Positions 1-8,929 of a stretch of 47,886 bases of DNA are shown in pieces. The notes beneath the pieces are model-generated. The model worked only from the letters and a program-made list of their open reading frames with translations, had not been told where the DNA came from and did no database searches. Source of the DNA: Planctomycetota bacterium (lineage in GTDB: Bacteria; Planctomycetota; SZUA-567; H5-PLA8). The stretch spans positions 1-47,886 of the forward strand of contig JAKLKQ010000054.1 of NCBI GenBank assembly GCA_023150555.1. Direction: 5' to 3'. Positions within the stretch are counted from its first letter, which is position 1. Each line of letters starts with the position of its first letter. The position numbers and the translations under genes were made by a program.

Positions 1-147
1 TCAGGGCTACGCCCTTCCGGATTCGACACCCGCCTCTCTTCCTACTTCTGTCCCACTTTCCTAGACGTTGAACACTCTACATCCCCTCGCGATACGGCGT
101 CTGCGCCGGCAGACTCAGACGATTCCAGAAATGCGAACAGGCCCGGC

Positions 148-990
148 GTGCATCCGCCGCCCGCGCCGGGAACCTTTCGGGTCGCGGCGATCCAGTACGC
201 TTCGGAATTCGGTGCCGTGCAGGCCAACTGCGACGGTCTGGAGCGCCTCGTGCGCGAAGCCGCGCGCAACGGCGCGCAGGTGATCGTCATGCCGGAGGCC
301 GCGATACCCGGCTACCTTTCCGCCGACTTGCAGACCGCCTGGCGCGATCCCGTGCGCCGTCCCAATCCGAAAGACGGCCGGTCGCTGGAAGGCATCGCGG
401 AAACCGCCGACGGTCCGAGCGCTCGGCGCTTTCGAGCGCTGGCGAAGGAACTGAACGTCTACATGGTGGCGACATTGATCGAGCGGGCCGAAACGCAAGC
501 CCCGCCGTCTGTTAATTACTTCAACACGGCGCTGCTGATTGGTCCCGACGGCGCGGTGGCGTGCCATTACCGCAAGCTGCATCCGTGGGCGCGCGGCGAG
601 GCCACTTGGGCGCAAAAAGGCGACCGGGGCCTGGGCACTTGCGAGACGTCCTTCGGGAGACTGGGCCTGATGATCTGCTATGACATCAGTTGCGGTACGG
701 TAGAGCAACTCAAGGACGCCGGCGTGAAGACCATCCTCTATCCGATCGGCTGGGTCTGCCCGAGCGCGAACGATTGGTTCGACGGCATGTTGCCCGAGAA
801 GGTGCGCGACTGGGGTGTGAACCTGGTTGGTGCCAACTGGAGCGTGCGTGCCGTGCCGCAGGGCAAGGACGCCTGGGCCGGCTGGGGCCACAGCCGGATC
901 ATCGCCGCCGACGGCGCCGTCCTGGCGCGGCCAAAGCGCGACCTCGGTGACGCGGTCTTGTACGCGGATTTCCCGATCGAGAAGAATTAG
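148..990 (+). CDS. Nitrilase-superfamily carbon-nitrogen hydrolase
   Basis: A 280-residue, probably cytoplasmic hydrolase of amide or nitrile C-N bonds. The superfamily triad is visible: Glu50 in VMPEAAIPGY, Lys143 in YRKLHPW and Cys177 in MICYDISCG. The length is normal for the family and no signal peptide is seen. The start is a GTG without a good Shine-Dalgarno, so it is uncertain by some codons. The gene stands alone and converges with the next gene, 19 bases away; a 12-base palindrome (GCCGAATTCGGC, 995-1006) lies in the gap. The substrate cannot be read from the sequence; omega-amidase, carbamoylputrescine-amidase-like and formamidase/amidase types are all possible. Confidence 0.88.
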   Translation: MHPPPAPGTFRVAAIQYASEFGAVQANCDGLERLVREAARNGAQVIVMPEAAIPGYLSADLQTAWRDPVRRPNPKDGRSLEGIAETADGPSARRFRALAKELNVYMVATLIERAETQAPPSVNYFNTALLIGPDGAVACHYRKLHPWARGEATWAQKGDRGLGTCETSFGRLGLMICYDISCGTVEQLKDAGVKTILYPIGWVCPSANDWFDGMLPEKVRDWGVNLVGANWSVRAVPQGKDAWAGWGHSRIIAADGAVLARPKRDLGDAVLYADFPIEKN

Positions 991-1009
991 AAAGGCCGAA
1001 TTCGGCGGC

Positions 1010-2182
1010 TCAGGCGGCCGTAACGGGCTTCGCGTGGCGCTCGGCCAGCCACGTCACGCCTGCTTCGACGACATCGGAAGCCAATTCGTGGACTTCCAGC
1101 TTGCGGCCCAGGCCGTTGGGGAAGGTCAGCGTCAGGCGCCCGCCCAGATGCTGGCGGAACTCCTCCAGGCCTGCGGTGATGAGCAGTTCGGTGGTCACGC
1201 CGTGGCGCTTCTGCAGCGCCGGGTGCCACAGCACCAGGCCGCAGGCTTCCATCGCGGCGCAGGCGCGGTCGCGTTCGGCGGGCGTGATGTAACCCAGCTT
1301 CGCGGCGCAGAAGAGGTCCAGCGCGATGCCGATGGCGACGGCCTCGCCGTGCCGAAGCGCGTGGTGCGTCATGGACTCGAGTTTGTGCGCCGACCAGTGT
1401 CCGAAGTCCAGCGGACGGGCGCTGCCGAATTCGAAGGGGTCGCCGCCCTGGCGGATGTGGTCGAGGTGCAGGACCGCGCAGCGCTGGACCATGGGCTCCA
1501 TGGCGTCCAGGTCCCGCGCGCGCAGGCGCGGGGCCAGGCGTTCGAGTTCATCCAGCAGCGCGGCGTCCTTGATCAGCGCGACCTTGAAGGTCTCGGACAG
1601 GCCGGAGGTCCAATCGCGGTCCTCGAGAGTGTTCAGGAACAGCGCGTCGTTGAGAACCGCGTAGGGCGGGGCGAAGGCGCCGATCAGGTTTTTGACGCCG
1701 TCGAGGTTGATGCCGTTCTTGACGCCAACGCCCGAATCGTTCTGGCTCAACACGGTCGTGGGCACGCGGATCAGGCGGATGCCGCGGTGGAAGACCGCCG
1801 CCGCCAGGCCCACGGCGTCCAGCACCGCGCCCCCGCCCACGGCCACGACGTAGCTGTGCCGGCACAACTCCATGCGCTGGAACTGGTGGGTCATGCGCTG
1901 CACGAAGGTCAGGTCGTTCTTGACAGCCTCGCCGCCGGGCACTTCCATCGGCGCGCCGGCCAGGGTCAATACCAGCGGGTGCGCCTGCGCCCACGCGCGA
2001 ATGCGCTCGGGCAGGTCCGGATGCCGCGCCAGCACGCCGGCGTCGATGAAGAACGCGGCACGCGAGGGCGCCTCCTTATGCGGGATCGTCTCCGCGAGGG
2101 TGGAATTGCCTTGCGCGAAGAGGTCGCGGGTGAAAACGACGTCGTACGCGAACGGGACGTTCAGTTCCTGTCGGTAACGCAT
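1010..2182 (-). CDS. 3-dehydroquinate synthase-like sugar phosphate cyclase (EboD type)
   Basis: A 390-residue NAD-dependent cyclase of the dehydroquinate synthase fold. It has the glycine-rich NAD loop VVAVGGGAVLDAVG, the PTTVLSQNDSGVGVKNGIN segment, the lysine region ETFKVALIKD, and metal-ligand histidines in RPLDFGHWSAHKLE and HHALRHGEAVAIG. The wording of these motifs matches, from memory, the EboD branch found in eustigmatophyte/cyanobacterial ebo clusters better than canonical AroB. No other ebo gene is visible. The start has GGAGGGGG upstream. It lies 21 bases after the preceding exported-protein gene and is probably the last gene of that transcript. Canonical AroB activity is the alternative. 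Confidence 0.85.
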   Translation of the reverse strand: MRYRQELNVPFAYDVVFTRDLFAQGNSTLAETIPHKEAPSRAAFFIDAGVLARHPDLPERIRAWAQAHPLVLTLAGAPMEVPGGEAVKNDLTFVQRMTHQFQRMELCRHSYVVAVGGGAVLDAVGLAAAVFHRGIRLIRVPTTVLSQNDSGVGVKNGINLDGVKNLIGAFAPPYAVLNDALFLNTLEDRDWTSGLSETFKVALIKDAALLDELERLAPRLRARDLDAMEPMVQRCAVLHLDHIRQGGDPFEFGSARPLDFGHWSAHKLESMTHHALRHGEAVAIGIALDLFCAAKLGYITPAERDRACAAMEACGLVLWHPALQKRHGVTTELLITAGLEEFRQHLGGRLTLTFPNGLGRKLEVHELASDVVEAGVTWLAERHAKPVTAA

Positions 2183-2203
2183 TCGTGCGGATCCCCCTCC
2201 GGG

Positions 2204-3847
2204 CTACTCGGTCTTGGCCTCGGCGGCCGGCGCTTCGGACTTCCCGTTGTTCGGCGTCGCGGGCGCTTCGGGCGGATTCTCCGCGGGCTCGGCGGCCGGC
2301 TTGGGCGCGATCTCGGCGAACTTCACTTCGCTCTTGTAGTGGTCAAAGCCCTGGGTGCCGCTCGCGCGAATCACGAAGTTGCGGACTTCGCCGTGCGGGA
2401 TCGGATCGGGCAGATTCTTCTCGCCGACGGCGACTTCGGTCTCGTCGGGCTTCAGGAAGTGTACGCGAATCACCACGTCCTTGACGGGGTTGGGGCGGCC
2501 GTTGCGGGCCTTGCAGACCAGCAGGGCCGAGCCGTCGGACTCCACGCGCAGATCCTCAATCAGCACCTCGACGGTCTCGGTGTTCTTGAACGCCGGCTTG
2601 GAAGCGGCGACGGCGACGGGCGCCTTGCCGGCCTTTTCCTCGACGGGCTCGCAGGTCAGAGACTGTTCGAAACCGTCGAACTCCGGCACCTCCTTCAGAT
2701 CGAAGTGCACGGGCAAGACTTGGCCGCCGGCGATCGGACCCGCGACGGTGGCCTCGTGGGTCTTAACGGCTTTCTTCTTGCCCTTCTCGAGCTTGTTGAA
2801 GGTGAGCACGATCTTAGCGTTGCGGACGGGGGTGCCCATCCCGTTGCGCAGGTCGAAGGAGACGGACAGGTCGGCGTTTTTCTCGCCGCCACGCTTGAAC
2901 TCGAAGTGCGCGGTCTCCAAGTCCGTGATGTTCTGGAACTCGCCGCCGCCCAGGGCCTTCTCGGTGGCGACCTTCTCGGCCATCACCCGGATGCGGTGCG
3001 AGGCGTAGCCCTTCGGAACCGCCTTCGGCACTACGAAGGGGATCACCTTCTCGGCGCCGCCGGCGAGTTTCCCGTCGCCAAGCTTGCCGGTCCAGTCCAG
3101 CAGCACCGCGCCATCGGCCGGATCGGGCACGTCGTCCTTCTTGGGATCGGCCGCTTTGCCAGTCTTGGCGGGCGGGGTCTTTCGCGGCGTCTTGGGTGGC
3201 GCGCCGAACAGCGTCACCCGGACCTGCACGTTCTTGGCTTCCAGCGCGCCGATGTTCTTGACCCGAACCTTGCCGCCGAAGACCCCGCGGCGGTCGACCC
3301 CGGACTCTTCGCCCAGCAGCACGACCTCACTGGTGTTCTCCTGCAGCTTATCGACCATCGGCACCGGCCGGCCGATGTCGCTGGCGCAGTGCCAGACTTC
3401 CTCGCCGCCCGTGAAGGTGACCTTCACCTGGTAGGCCTGGAAGGCCGCGACGAAATCGTTCGACGTCTGCACCTGCTTGGTCTCGCCCGGCTTGATGGTG
3501 CCCAGGATCTGTCCGACGGGCCCGAAGACGGTCTCGCCCATGCTGGTGAGCAGGAGAATGCCGACGCGCACGTCGTGGAGCGACTCTTCGGTGACGTTCT
3601 TGACCGAGAGATGGCAGATGACGCGGTTGGAACCGTTGATCGTCTTGCGTTCGCGGCTGTAGCTCCAGCCGTCGAGGAAGACCTTGTTGCTGCCGGCGTC
3701 GGCGGAGAGCGCGGGCTCCACCTTGCCCTCCTTTTCGGCCGGCTCACTGGCGACGGCAGGGAATACAAGGCAGGCGGCTAGGGCGAAGGCAACGCCTGCC
3801 CGGCAGCCCGGCTTGCGCATCTGGTTAATCCCGGCCCACGTCGTCAT
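2204..3847 (-). CDS. Large exported protein with beta-rich repeats, function unknown
   Basis: About 547 residues. The N-terminus has a hydrophobic segment (AGVAFALAACLVFPAVASE) typical of a Sec signal peptide. The start at 3847 was chosen because GGAG lies 7 bases upstream; an internal ATG at 3820 would give a more compact signal peptide. The mature part is beta-strand rich, with repeated 'N-V/A-x-V-x-V-x-L' stretches (KNVTEESLHDVRVGILLL, KNIGALEAKNVQVRVTLFG, RNGRPNPVKDVVIRVHFL). These look like CARDB- or Ig-type adhesion/scaffold modules. The C-terminal 50 residues are rich in Pro, Ala and Glu. It follows two exported toroid proteins on the same strand, so a joint role at the cell surface or periplasm is plausible. 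I do not recognise a named family. Confidence 0.8.
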   Translation of the reverse strand: MTTWAGINQMRKPGCRAGVAFALAACLVFPAVASEPAEKEGKVEPALSADAGSNKVFLDGWSYSRERKTINGSNRVICHLSVKNVTEESLHDVRVGILLLTSMGETVFGPVGQILGTIKPGETKQVQTSNDFVAAFQAYQVKVTFTGGEEVWHCASDIGRPVPMVDKLQENTSEVVLLGEESGVDRRGVFGGKVRVKNIGALEAKNVQVRVTLFGAPPKTPRKTPPAKTGKAADPKKDDVPDPADGAVLLDWTGKLGDGKLAGGAEKVIPFVVPKAVPKGYASHRIRVMAEKVATEKALGGGEFQNITDLETAHFEFKRGGEKNADLSVSFDLRNGMGTPVRNAKIVLTFNKLEKGKKKAVKTHEATVAGPIAGGQVLPVHFDLKEVPEFDGFEQSLTCEPVEEKAGKAPVAVAASKPAFKNTETVEVLIEDLRVESDGSALLVCKARNGRPNPVKDVVIRVHFLKPDETEVAVGEKNLPDPIPHGEVRNFVIRASGTQGFDHYKSEVKFAEIAPKPAAEPAENPPEAPATPNNGKSEAPAAEAKTE

Positions 3848-3921
3848 GATCCAGCTCCGGTGCGTCCACCAATCCTGTAACGGCATGGGGGGCCTAAACT
3901 TGCCCCCTTTTGGAATACACC

Positions 3922-5046
3922 TTACTTCATCGCTTCGTTGCACAGATTCAACGCGATCAGGGCGTAAGAGGTTGCCAAAATCGAGTCGGATTCCATCCAG
4001 CGCTTGTCGCCGTTGGCCCAGGAGCCGTCTTCCTTCTGCAACGACACAAGGTGCGCTGCCAGGTCTTTGGCCCAGTTGACGGTCTTGCCGTCGGCGGTCT
4101 GGAATTCCTTTTGACCCGCCGCGGTGAAGGCCTTGGCGAAGGCGACGACGTAGTAGTAGTAGCCCTCGGAGCCCTTACCGCCCGGGTTCTTGTCGGCGGC
4201 GTAGTTGTTCTTAATCCACTTCCAGCAGGCCTGCAGTTCGGGGCTGTCGGCCTTGAGGCCGCAGTAGATCAGCGAGCGCATGCCCTGGTAGGTCATGTTG
4301 CCGTAGGGCTTGGGGACTTCCTTGCCGTCGCGGGTCTTGATGGTGCCGAACTCGCTGTCGCCGGGCAGGTAGACCATGCCGCCGCTGTTCTCGCCGCCCT
4401 TCATGTTCGGCGCGTCGTTGGTCTCGCTGTTGTCCTGGCAGCGCCGGATGAAGACGATCGCGTTCTTGTACGCTTCGCTGTCCTCGGGCACGCCCAGTGC
4501 CTTCAGGGCTTCCAGCGAGAAGGCGGTGTTGGAGAGGTCCGCGCGCTTGGCCGAGCCGTACCCGAAGCCGCCGTAGGCCTGGTAGTGTTCGTCGGACTTG
4601 TAGCCCAGGTCTCCGTCGAGTTGGCAGCCTTCGATGTACTTCTTGCACTTCTCCAGCACATCCTTGTGTTTCGGATCGTTCAGGGCTTTTAGCGCCACGG
4701 CGGCGATGGACGTGTTGTAGTTCTCGTTGCCCATGCGCGGAATGGCGATGGCACCATCATTCTGCTGCAGGCCGACCAGGTACGCGGCGGCTTTCTGCAC
4801 GGCCGGATCGTCGGCCTTGACGCCGGGGCTGGTGACCAGCGCGTTCAGGGCCAGGCCCACGATGCCTGGCACAACGCGCGCTTCGCTCTTGCCGAAGGTC
4901 CCGTCTTCGTTGGCCTGGCTCTTGAGGAAATCGGCGGCCTTCTTAGAAGCGCCTTCGGCAGCGGCCTTGGGGTCTTCGCCCGCGTGGACGGTTGCGGCCA
5001 GCAGGGCCACGCTGAACGTCGCGGCCAGGATTGCGGTCTTGCGCAT
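3922..5046 (-). CDS. Exported alpha/alpha-toroid protein (prenyltransferase/squalene oxidase repeat)
   Basis: 374 residues. A signal peptide (MRKTAILAATFSVALLAATVHA) is followed by alpha/alpha-toroid repeats with the usual glycine-rich turns: NEDGTFGKSE, QNDGAIAI, GGFGYG and KEDGSWANGD. The phrase ADLSNTAFSLEAL is typical of this repeat family. I see neither the catalytic DxDD of squalene-hopene cyclases nor the GCGEQ thioester of alpha-2-macroglobulins. With export, this makes a terpene cyclase role unlikely; binding or an unknown enzyme activity is more probable. The start has a good AGAGGA site. It shares long stretches with the next gene (both have PYGxMT, KADxPELQ and GYYYY followed by AFAxAxTAAG), so the two arose by duplication. 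Confidence 0.88.
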   Translation of the reverse strand: MRKTAILAATFSVALLAATVHAGEDPKAAAEGASKKAADFLKSQANEDGTFGKSEARVVPGIVGLALNALVTSPGVKADDPAVQKAAAYLVGLQQNDGAIAIPRMGNENYNTSIAAVALKALNDPKHKDVLEKCKKYIEGCQLDGDLGYKSDEHYQAYGGFGYGSAKRADLSNTAFSLEALKALGVPEDSEAYKNAIVFIRRCQDNSETNDAPNMKGGENSGGMVYLPGDSEFGTIKTRDGKEVPKPYGNMTYQGMRSLIYCGLKADSPELQACWKWIKNNYAADKNPGGKGSEGYYYYVVAFAKAFTAAGQKEFQTADGKTVNWAKDLAAHLVSLQKEDGSWANGDKRWMESDSILATSYALIALNLCNEAMK

Positions 5047-5104
5047 GGTTTTCCTCTCTTCCTTTCCTTGATGCCTTTGGATGGCGTTGGGTTCCCGAAA
5101 AGCC

Positions 5105-6265
5105 TTACTCTTTCTTTTCTTCCTTCTTCTCTTCAGCCTTCGCCTCCTTGGGTGCTCCGGCCTTTAGGGGCTTGTAGCAGAGGTTCAGGGCCTGCAGGGC
5201 GTAGGCGGTGCAGAGGACGGGGCTGTCTTCCATCCACTTGGGGCTCTCCTTGTTGACGAAGAAGCCGTCCTTGTCTTGCTGCTTGAGCAGTCCGTCGGCG
5301 AGGACCTCGCACCAGCGCTGTTGCTTGCCGCCGATCTCGATCGAGTCGACCCCGGCGGCCGTCATCGCGCGAGCGAAGGCGAGCGTATAGTAGTAGTAGC
5401 CGGCATTGCCGCCGCCGGGATTCTGGTCGTTGCGGAAATTGCGGTTGAACCACTTGATGGCCTGCTGCAGTTCGGGGGCGTCGGCCTTAGTGCCGCACAG
5501 GACGTAGCCTTCGATGGCGGCGGCCGTCATGGAACCGTAGGGGCGGGGGCCCGATCCGCCGCGGCCCTGCTCCGTGCCGAACTCGCTGTGTCCCGGCTGG
5601 TAGTAGGCGCCGCCGGTGTCGTTGCAGCCTTTGACCACCATGTCGGGGTTGGTTTCCTTGCTGTCCTGGCAGCGCGTAATGAACACGCGCGCCTTGTCCC
5701 AGGCATCGTCCTTGGGGTTCAGGTTCGCATCCTTCAGGGCGACAAGGGCCCACCAGGTGTTGCTGAGGTCTCCGCCCTGGCGCGCGTTGGCCTGGTATCC
5801 GAAGGCGCCTTCATTGCTCTGGCATTTAAGCAGGTAGTCGCGGGCCTTCTCGATGTTCGGTGCGTACTTTGGATTCTCGGTGGCGACCAGGGCCTGCACG
5901 GCCATGGCGGTGTGATAGGTCGCCAGGCCGGCGTCGTCGCCATTGTCGGCGAAGCTGCCGTCCTTTTTCTGGCACTTCAGCAGGTACTTCACGGGCTCGG
6001 TGATGAACGGCCCAAGCGACTCGCGGTAATGCTGGTGGTGCGCGCACAGGCTCTTGACCACCAAGCCCACGACGCCGGGCTTCTTGCGCAGGTCGCCCTT
6101 GCCGAAGGTGCCGTCCTTGTGCTGCTCGATCAGCCAATTGGCCGCGCGATCGGTGGCCGATTTGACTTGGCCGGCTTCCGCGGCTTCCGCGCGCGGCGCC
6201 AGGCACGACAGGGCCGCCAGCAGGGCGGGGGCGATGAAGGTAGCGATTCGGTTCGTGCGAATCAT
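5105..6265 (-). CDS. Exported alpha/alpha-toroid protein, paralogue of the downstream gene
   Basis: 386 residues from the ATG at 6265. That start was preferred because AGAGGTG sits 8 bases upstream; an ATG two codons earlier is too close to the site. A signal peptide (IATFIAPALLAALSCLAPRAEA) precedes toroid repeats with glycine turns HKDGTFGKGD, KKDGSFADNGDD, SNEGAFGYQ and DKDGFF, and the signature GGDLSNTWWALVAL. No DxDD cyclase motif or thioester is seen. The C-terminus ends in a lysine/glutamate-rich charged tail absent from the paralogue. It lies 58 bases before the sister gene on the same strand. Location is probably periplasmic or cell surface; the function is unknown. Confidence 0.88.
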   Translation of the reverse strand: MIRTNRIATFIAPALLAALSCLAPRAEAAEAGQVKSATDRAANWLIEQHKDGTFGKGDLRKKPGVVGLVVKSLCAHHQHYRESLGPFITEPVKYLLKCQKKDGSFADNGDDAGLATYHTAMAVQALVATENPKYAPNIEKARDYLLKCQSNEGAFGYQANARQGGDLSNTWWALVALKDANLNPKDDAWDKARVFITRCQDSKETNPDMVVKGCNDTGGAYYQPGHSEFGTEQGRGGSGPRPYGSMTAAAIEGYVLCGTKADAPELQQAIKWFNRNFRNDQNPGGGNAGYYYYTLAFARAMTAAGVDSIEIGGKQQRWCEVLADGLLKQQDKDGFFVNKESPKWMEDSPVLCTAYALQALNLCYKPLKAGAPKEAKAEEKKEEKKE

Positions 6266-6302
6266 GCGCATCTCACCTCTTGGATGGGGGGGTAGCGGAA
6301 GA

Positions 6303-7319
6303 CTATTCACCGGTGGCCCCATAATAGCGTTGTAAGGCATCGCGGACATCTGGAAATCGGTCGCCCATCAGCTCTAGGAGGTGGACAGGCGTCCGGGCGG
6401 CCGGAGCCGGCGCAGGGGGCGTGGCGTCCAGCCCGGCGGCCTTTGGCGATTCCTGGCCCGAGGCCTGCATGGCGCCCTCCTTCGTGGAGTCCGCTTCCGC
6501 GGGTTTCACTTGTTTCCGCAGCCTGTGGAGGATCTCCTGCAACTCATCCGCGAGGTCATTCTCGGGCACCGCGCCAACGCGCGCCATCAGATCTTCCAGG
6601 AGTTTGGCCTTCTCCTCCTGGGGCAGGTCCGGGTCGATGCTCATGGCCTTGATCAGGCGCAGTTCCGCGTCGTTGACGACTTGCACGCGGAAACTCTTGG
6701 GCAGGTGTTTACCCGACAGCGGTCCCAGCTTTCTGCCGCCGCCGCCTGCGCTTTCGGCGGTGGGCGCGCCGGGCAGAGCGGCGGGGCCGGCGCGGCTCGG
6801 GGCTTCATGGCGCTGAGGCATCAGCAGCGCGCAGCCTAAGGCCAGGAAACCCAGCAGCAGCGCGCGGCTCCAGGCCGGCAGCCGCAGCGGAATCGCGCGC
6901 GACGCCTCCAGGCCCTTCGCGCGGCGCAGCGTGGCCTTGCACTGCGCCGACACGAAGGACCGGAGGTCGGGATCCGCGGGCGCGGGCTTGCCGTGGAACT
7001 CGGCCCACGTCGTGAGGTGTTCGTCCAGGCCAGCGCTGCGGTCGAGTTTCAAGGCGACCGCGCTGGCCTTCGGCCGCGCGCGCAATGCGCCGATGGACGC
7101 CAGTACCGGCAACAGGACCGCCAACAGCCATGCGCTGGGCCTCAGCGCTTCTTCCCAGGCGGGCCAGCCCTTGGCCAGCGCCACCAGGGCCGCCGCGCCG
7201 AGCAACGCCAAGCCCAGCCCAAGGCACGCCCAGCGCAGCGCCGCGTTCAGACGCAGGCGCAGCGCGCCCTGCAGAAGCAGGCGTTCGAGGTCCCGTTCGG
7301 TCAGTGTCAATTCGGCCAT
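6303..7319 (-). CDS. Membrane protein with N-terminal transmembrane helices and long soluble tail
   Basis: 338 residues from the ATG at 7319; longer forms up to 7403 are possible and no strong ribosome binding site decides. Two hydrophobic helices (about residues 31-50 and 65-83) are followed by a soluble segment containing LDRSAGLDEHLTTWAEF, and a third helix (ALLLGFLALGCALL). The C-terminal half is charged and helical, with Ala/Pro-rich linkers. The layout recalls large DUF4175-like membrane proteins found near BatD/vWA genes, but this is a loose resemblance. It lies just upstream of the two toroid genes on the same strand and may anchor or assist them. Function unknown. Confidence 0.72.
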   Translation of the reverse strand: MAELTLTERDLERLLLQGALRLRLNAALRWACLGLGLALLGAAALVALAKGWPAWEEALRPSAWLLAVLLPVLASIGALRARPKASAVALKLDRSAGLDEHLTTWAEFHGKPAPADPDLRSFVSAQCKATLRRAKGLEASRAIPLRLPAWSRALLLGFLALGCALLMPQRHEAPSRAGPAALPGAPTAESAGGGGRKLGPLSGKHLPKSFRVQVVNDAELRLIKAMSIDPDLPQEEKAKLLEDLMARVGAVPENDLADELQEILHRLRKQVKPAEADSTKEGAMQASGQESPKAAGLDATPPAPAPAARTPVHLLELMGDRFPDVRDALQRYYGATGE

Positions 7320-7521
7320 GGCTCTAGACCCAAGTCGACCTCTAGCAAGGGCAAGGGTCAGGCCAATCGGGGGTAATCGGGTAGCTAAATGGCGGCCCTG
7401 CAACCTGTTTGTTTATAATGAGATGTGGGATCTGCAAGGGCCCTGATTTCAGGCCGTGTGGCGCGGCTGTTTGGGGCTTGGCTTGAGGTTGTACAGGCGA
7501 TGTACATGGAGAGCCGTTGTG

Positions 7522-8409
7522 TCAGTTGCCTTCCATCTCCTTGGGCCAGGTCTGGACCGGCCGCGCCTGCGTGCGCCGGCGCTCGATATCCTTGCTGGCT
7601 TTGGTCACTGCACCATTCGGCTTCGCCTCCGCGCCGTTCTTGGATGCGTCGGCCGGCGAGCCCTCGGCGTGTAGCAGCTTGGCCGGCAGGAGCAGGGAGC
7701 CGTTCAGGAATTGCGCCCAGAGCAGGTCGGCCTTCTCCTGGTCGCCGTCGTTCGAAGCGTATTCGGCCGGGCGTTCGCCGATGGTGGCCTTCAGTTCCAC
7801 TTCTTCGTCGCCGCGCTTGATGCGCAGCTTCATCGGATCGCCGGGAGCCATCCCTTTCCAGATGTTGATCGCCGAATCCTGCGAGAAGCCTTCTTCGCAG
7901 GGGATATCGTCGATGGCGATGATGATGTCGTTGGCGCGCACGCCGGCTTTATCGGCGCCGGTGCCGTCGATGGGGTTCTGCACCAGGATACCGGGCGGGT
8001 CGGACGAGATGGTCCACGAGATACCCAAAAAGCCGCGCCCGATCTTCCACTCGGCCAGGTTCGGCAGCACGCGGTAGGTAAAGATGCAGCGTCCGGCGTG
8101 CGCTAGGCGCTCGCGGACTTCGGGGTCGCGTTCGTCGTTCACTGCGACGCGGATGGACGGCAGCATCGACGGCGGGGCTTCGGCGAGATCCATCGAGGCG
8201 CGGTCGCGAATCGCGAAACTGCCGTTGCGCATCTTCGCGACCAGGCCTTCCAGGCGCGCGACGTTCCAGGCGGCCGGCGCGGCCTTGCCGGCGTCGGGGT
8301 TGGGCGGCGTGTCCTCGCCGGCGGCCGGGTATGCGGCGGCAAGGAGGACCGCGCAGGCGGCCTGCAGGACTCCGGTTGGAACGCGTCGAAGCAAGGGCGG
8401 GGCCTCCAC
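7522..8409 (-). CDS. Exported PDZ-domain protein
   Basis: 295 residues with a GTG start and an N-terminal signal-like hydrophobic segment (VLQAACAVLLAAAYPAAG). Residues of about 50-110 resemble a HEAT-like helical piece (FAIRDRASMDLAEA, DPEVRERLAHAGR). A PDZ domain follows (about 125-215), with the carboxylate-binding loop GFLGISW and the usual NPIDGTGADKAGVRANDIIIAIDD pattern split over strands. No protease domain is present, so it is not a complete HtrA or Tsp. It probably binds C-termini or partner proteins in the periplasm. It sits between crcB and the membrane-protein gene on the minus strand. Confidence 0.82.
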   Translation of the reverse strand: MEAPPLLRRVPTGVLQAACAVLLAAAYPAAGEDTPPNPDAGKAAPAAWNVARLEGLVAKMRNGSFAIRDRASMDLAEAPPSMLPSIRVAVNDERDPEVRERLAHAGRCIFTYRVLPNLAEWKIGRGFLGISWTISSDPPGILVQNPIDGTGADKAGVRANDIIIAIDDIPCEEGFSQDSAINIWKGMAPGDPMKLRIKRGDEEVELKATIGERPAEYASNDGDQEKADLLWAQFLNGSLLLPAKLLHAEGSPADASKNGAEAKPNGAVTKASKDIERRRTQARPVQTWPKEMEGN

Positions 8410-8500
8410 AAAGCAGCCCGGTACCTTAAACCTACACCAATCCGTCGCACGGACAACCGGTACGGTGCGTCGATTCCGGCATGGGTCGCTAAGCGTAAGA

Positions 8501-8511
8501 CCCCCCCCCCC
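8501..8511. repeat. C11 homopolymer tract
   Basis: Eleven consecutive C residues on the plus strand (G on the crcB sense strand), immediately 3' of the crcB stop and about 95 bases upstream of the PDZ gene start. Such tracts slip in replication and are also error-prone in sequencing and assembly. A role as a phase-variable spacer in front of the PDZ gene is only a possibility. Confidence 0.8.
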
Positions 8512-8512
8512 G

Positions 8513-8923
8513 TCACGGAGTTCCGGCGCGGGAAGAGGTCAATGCGGCGCCCAGGAGCCAACCCAGCCAGACGGCGAGCAGGCACAGCAGGACGTTCAGG
8601 GCGACGTTGAACAGCGCCGAACGCGCATGGCCCAGTTGCAGCAGGCGCAGCGTGTCGAAGCTGAAACTGGAAAAGGTGGTGAAACCGCCCAACACGCCGA
8701 CGGCCACGCCCACTCGGACGGTGTCGGAGAGCACGGACGCGGAATCCAGGGCGAAGACCAGGCCGATCAGAAAACTGCCCACAACGTTGACGGTCAGGAT
8801 GGCGTAGGGGATCTGGGCTTCGGGCGTGGGCTGAACGAACCAGAAGGAAACGAGATAGCGCGCGACACTACCGGCCGCGCCGCCCAGTGCGACGGCGAGA
8901 ACCAGGCGCCAGTCGAGCGTCAT
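8513..8923 (-). CDS. crcB: Fluoride ion channel CrcB/Fluc
   Basis: 136 residues with four predicted transmembrane helices. Family signatures are clear: GGAAGSVARYLVS near the start, NVVGSFLIGLVFA in helix 2, and GVLGGFTTFSSFSFDT, which carries the Thr/Phe residues lining the fluoride path. The family forms dual-topology dimers that export toxic fluoride. The gene starts 6 bases after the stop of the upstream exported-protein gene, so translation is probably coupled and there is no room for a fluoride riboswitch. An 11-C homopolymer begins one base past its stop codon. Confidence 0.95.
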   Translation of the reverse strand: MTLDWRLVLAVALGGAAGSVARYLVSFWFVQPTPEAQIPYAILTVNVVGSFLIGLVFALDSASVLSDTVRVGVAVGVLGGFTTFSSFSFDTLRLLQLGHARSALFNVALNVLLCLLAVWLGWLLGAALTSSRAGTP

Positions 8924-8929
8924 ACTGGG

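Noticed and set aside
827..3781. A 984-residue open frame on the plus strand over the cyclase and exported-protein genes
   Set aside because: G+C-rich genes leave long open antisense frames. The opposite strand has recognised motifs, signal peptides and ribosome binding sites, while this frame has low-complexity Val/Arg/Gln-rich sequence without domains.
3922..6265. Squalene-hopene cyclases
   Set aside because: Both toroid proteins have signal peptides and lack the DxDD catalytic motif.
8924..8929. Fluoride riboswitch before crcB
   Set aside because: Only 6 bases separate crcB from the upstream stop codon, leaving no room for the aptamer.
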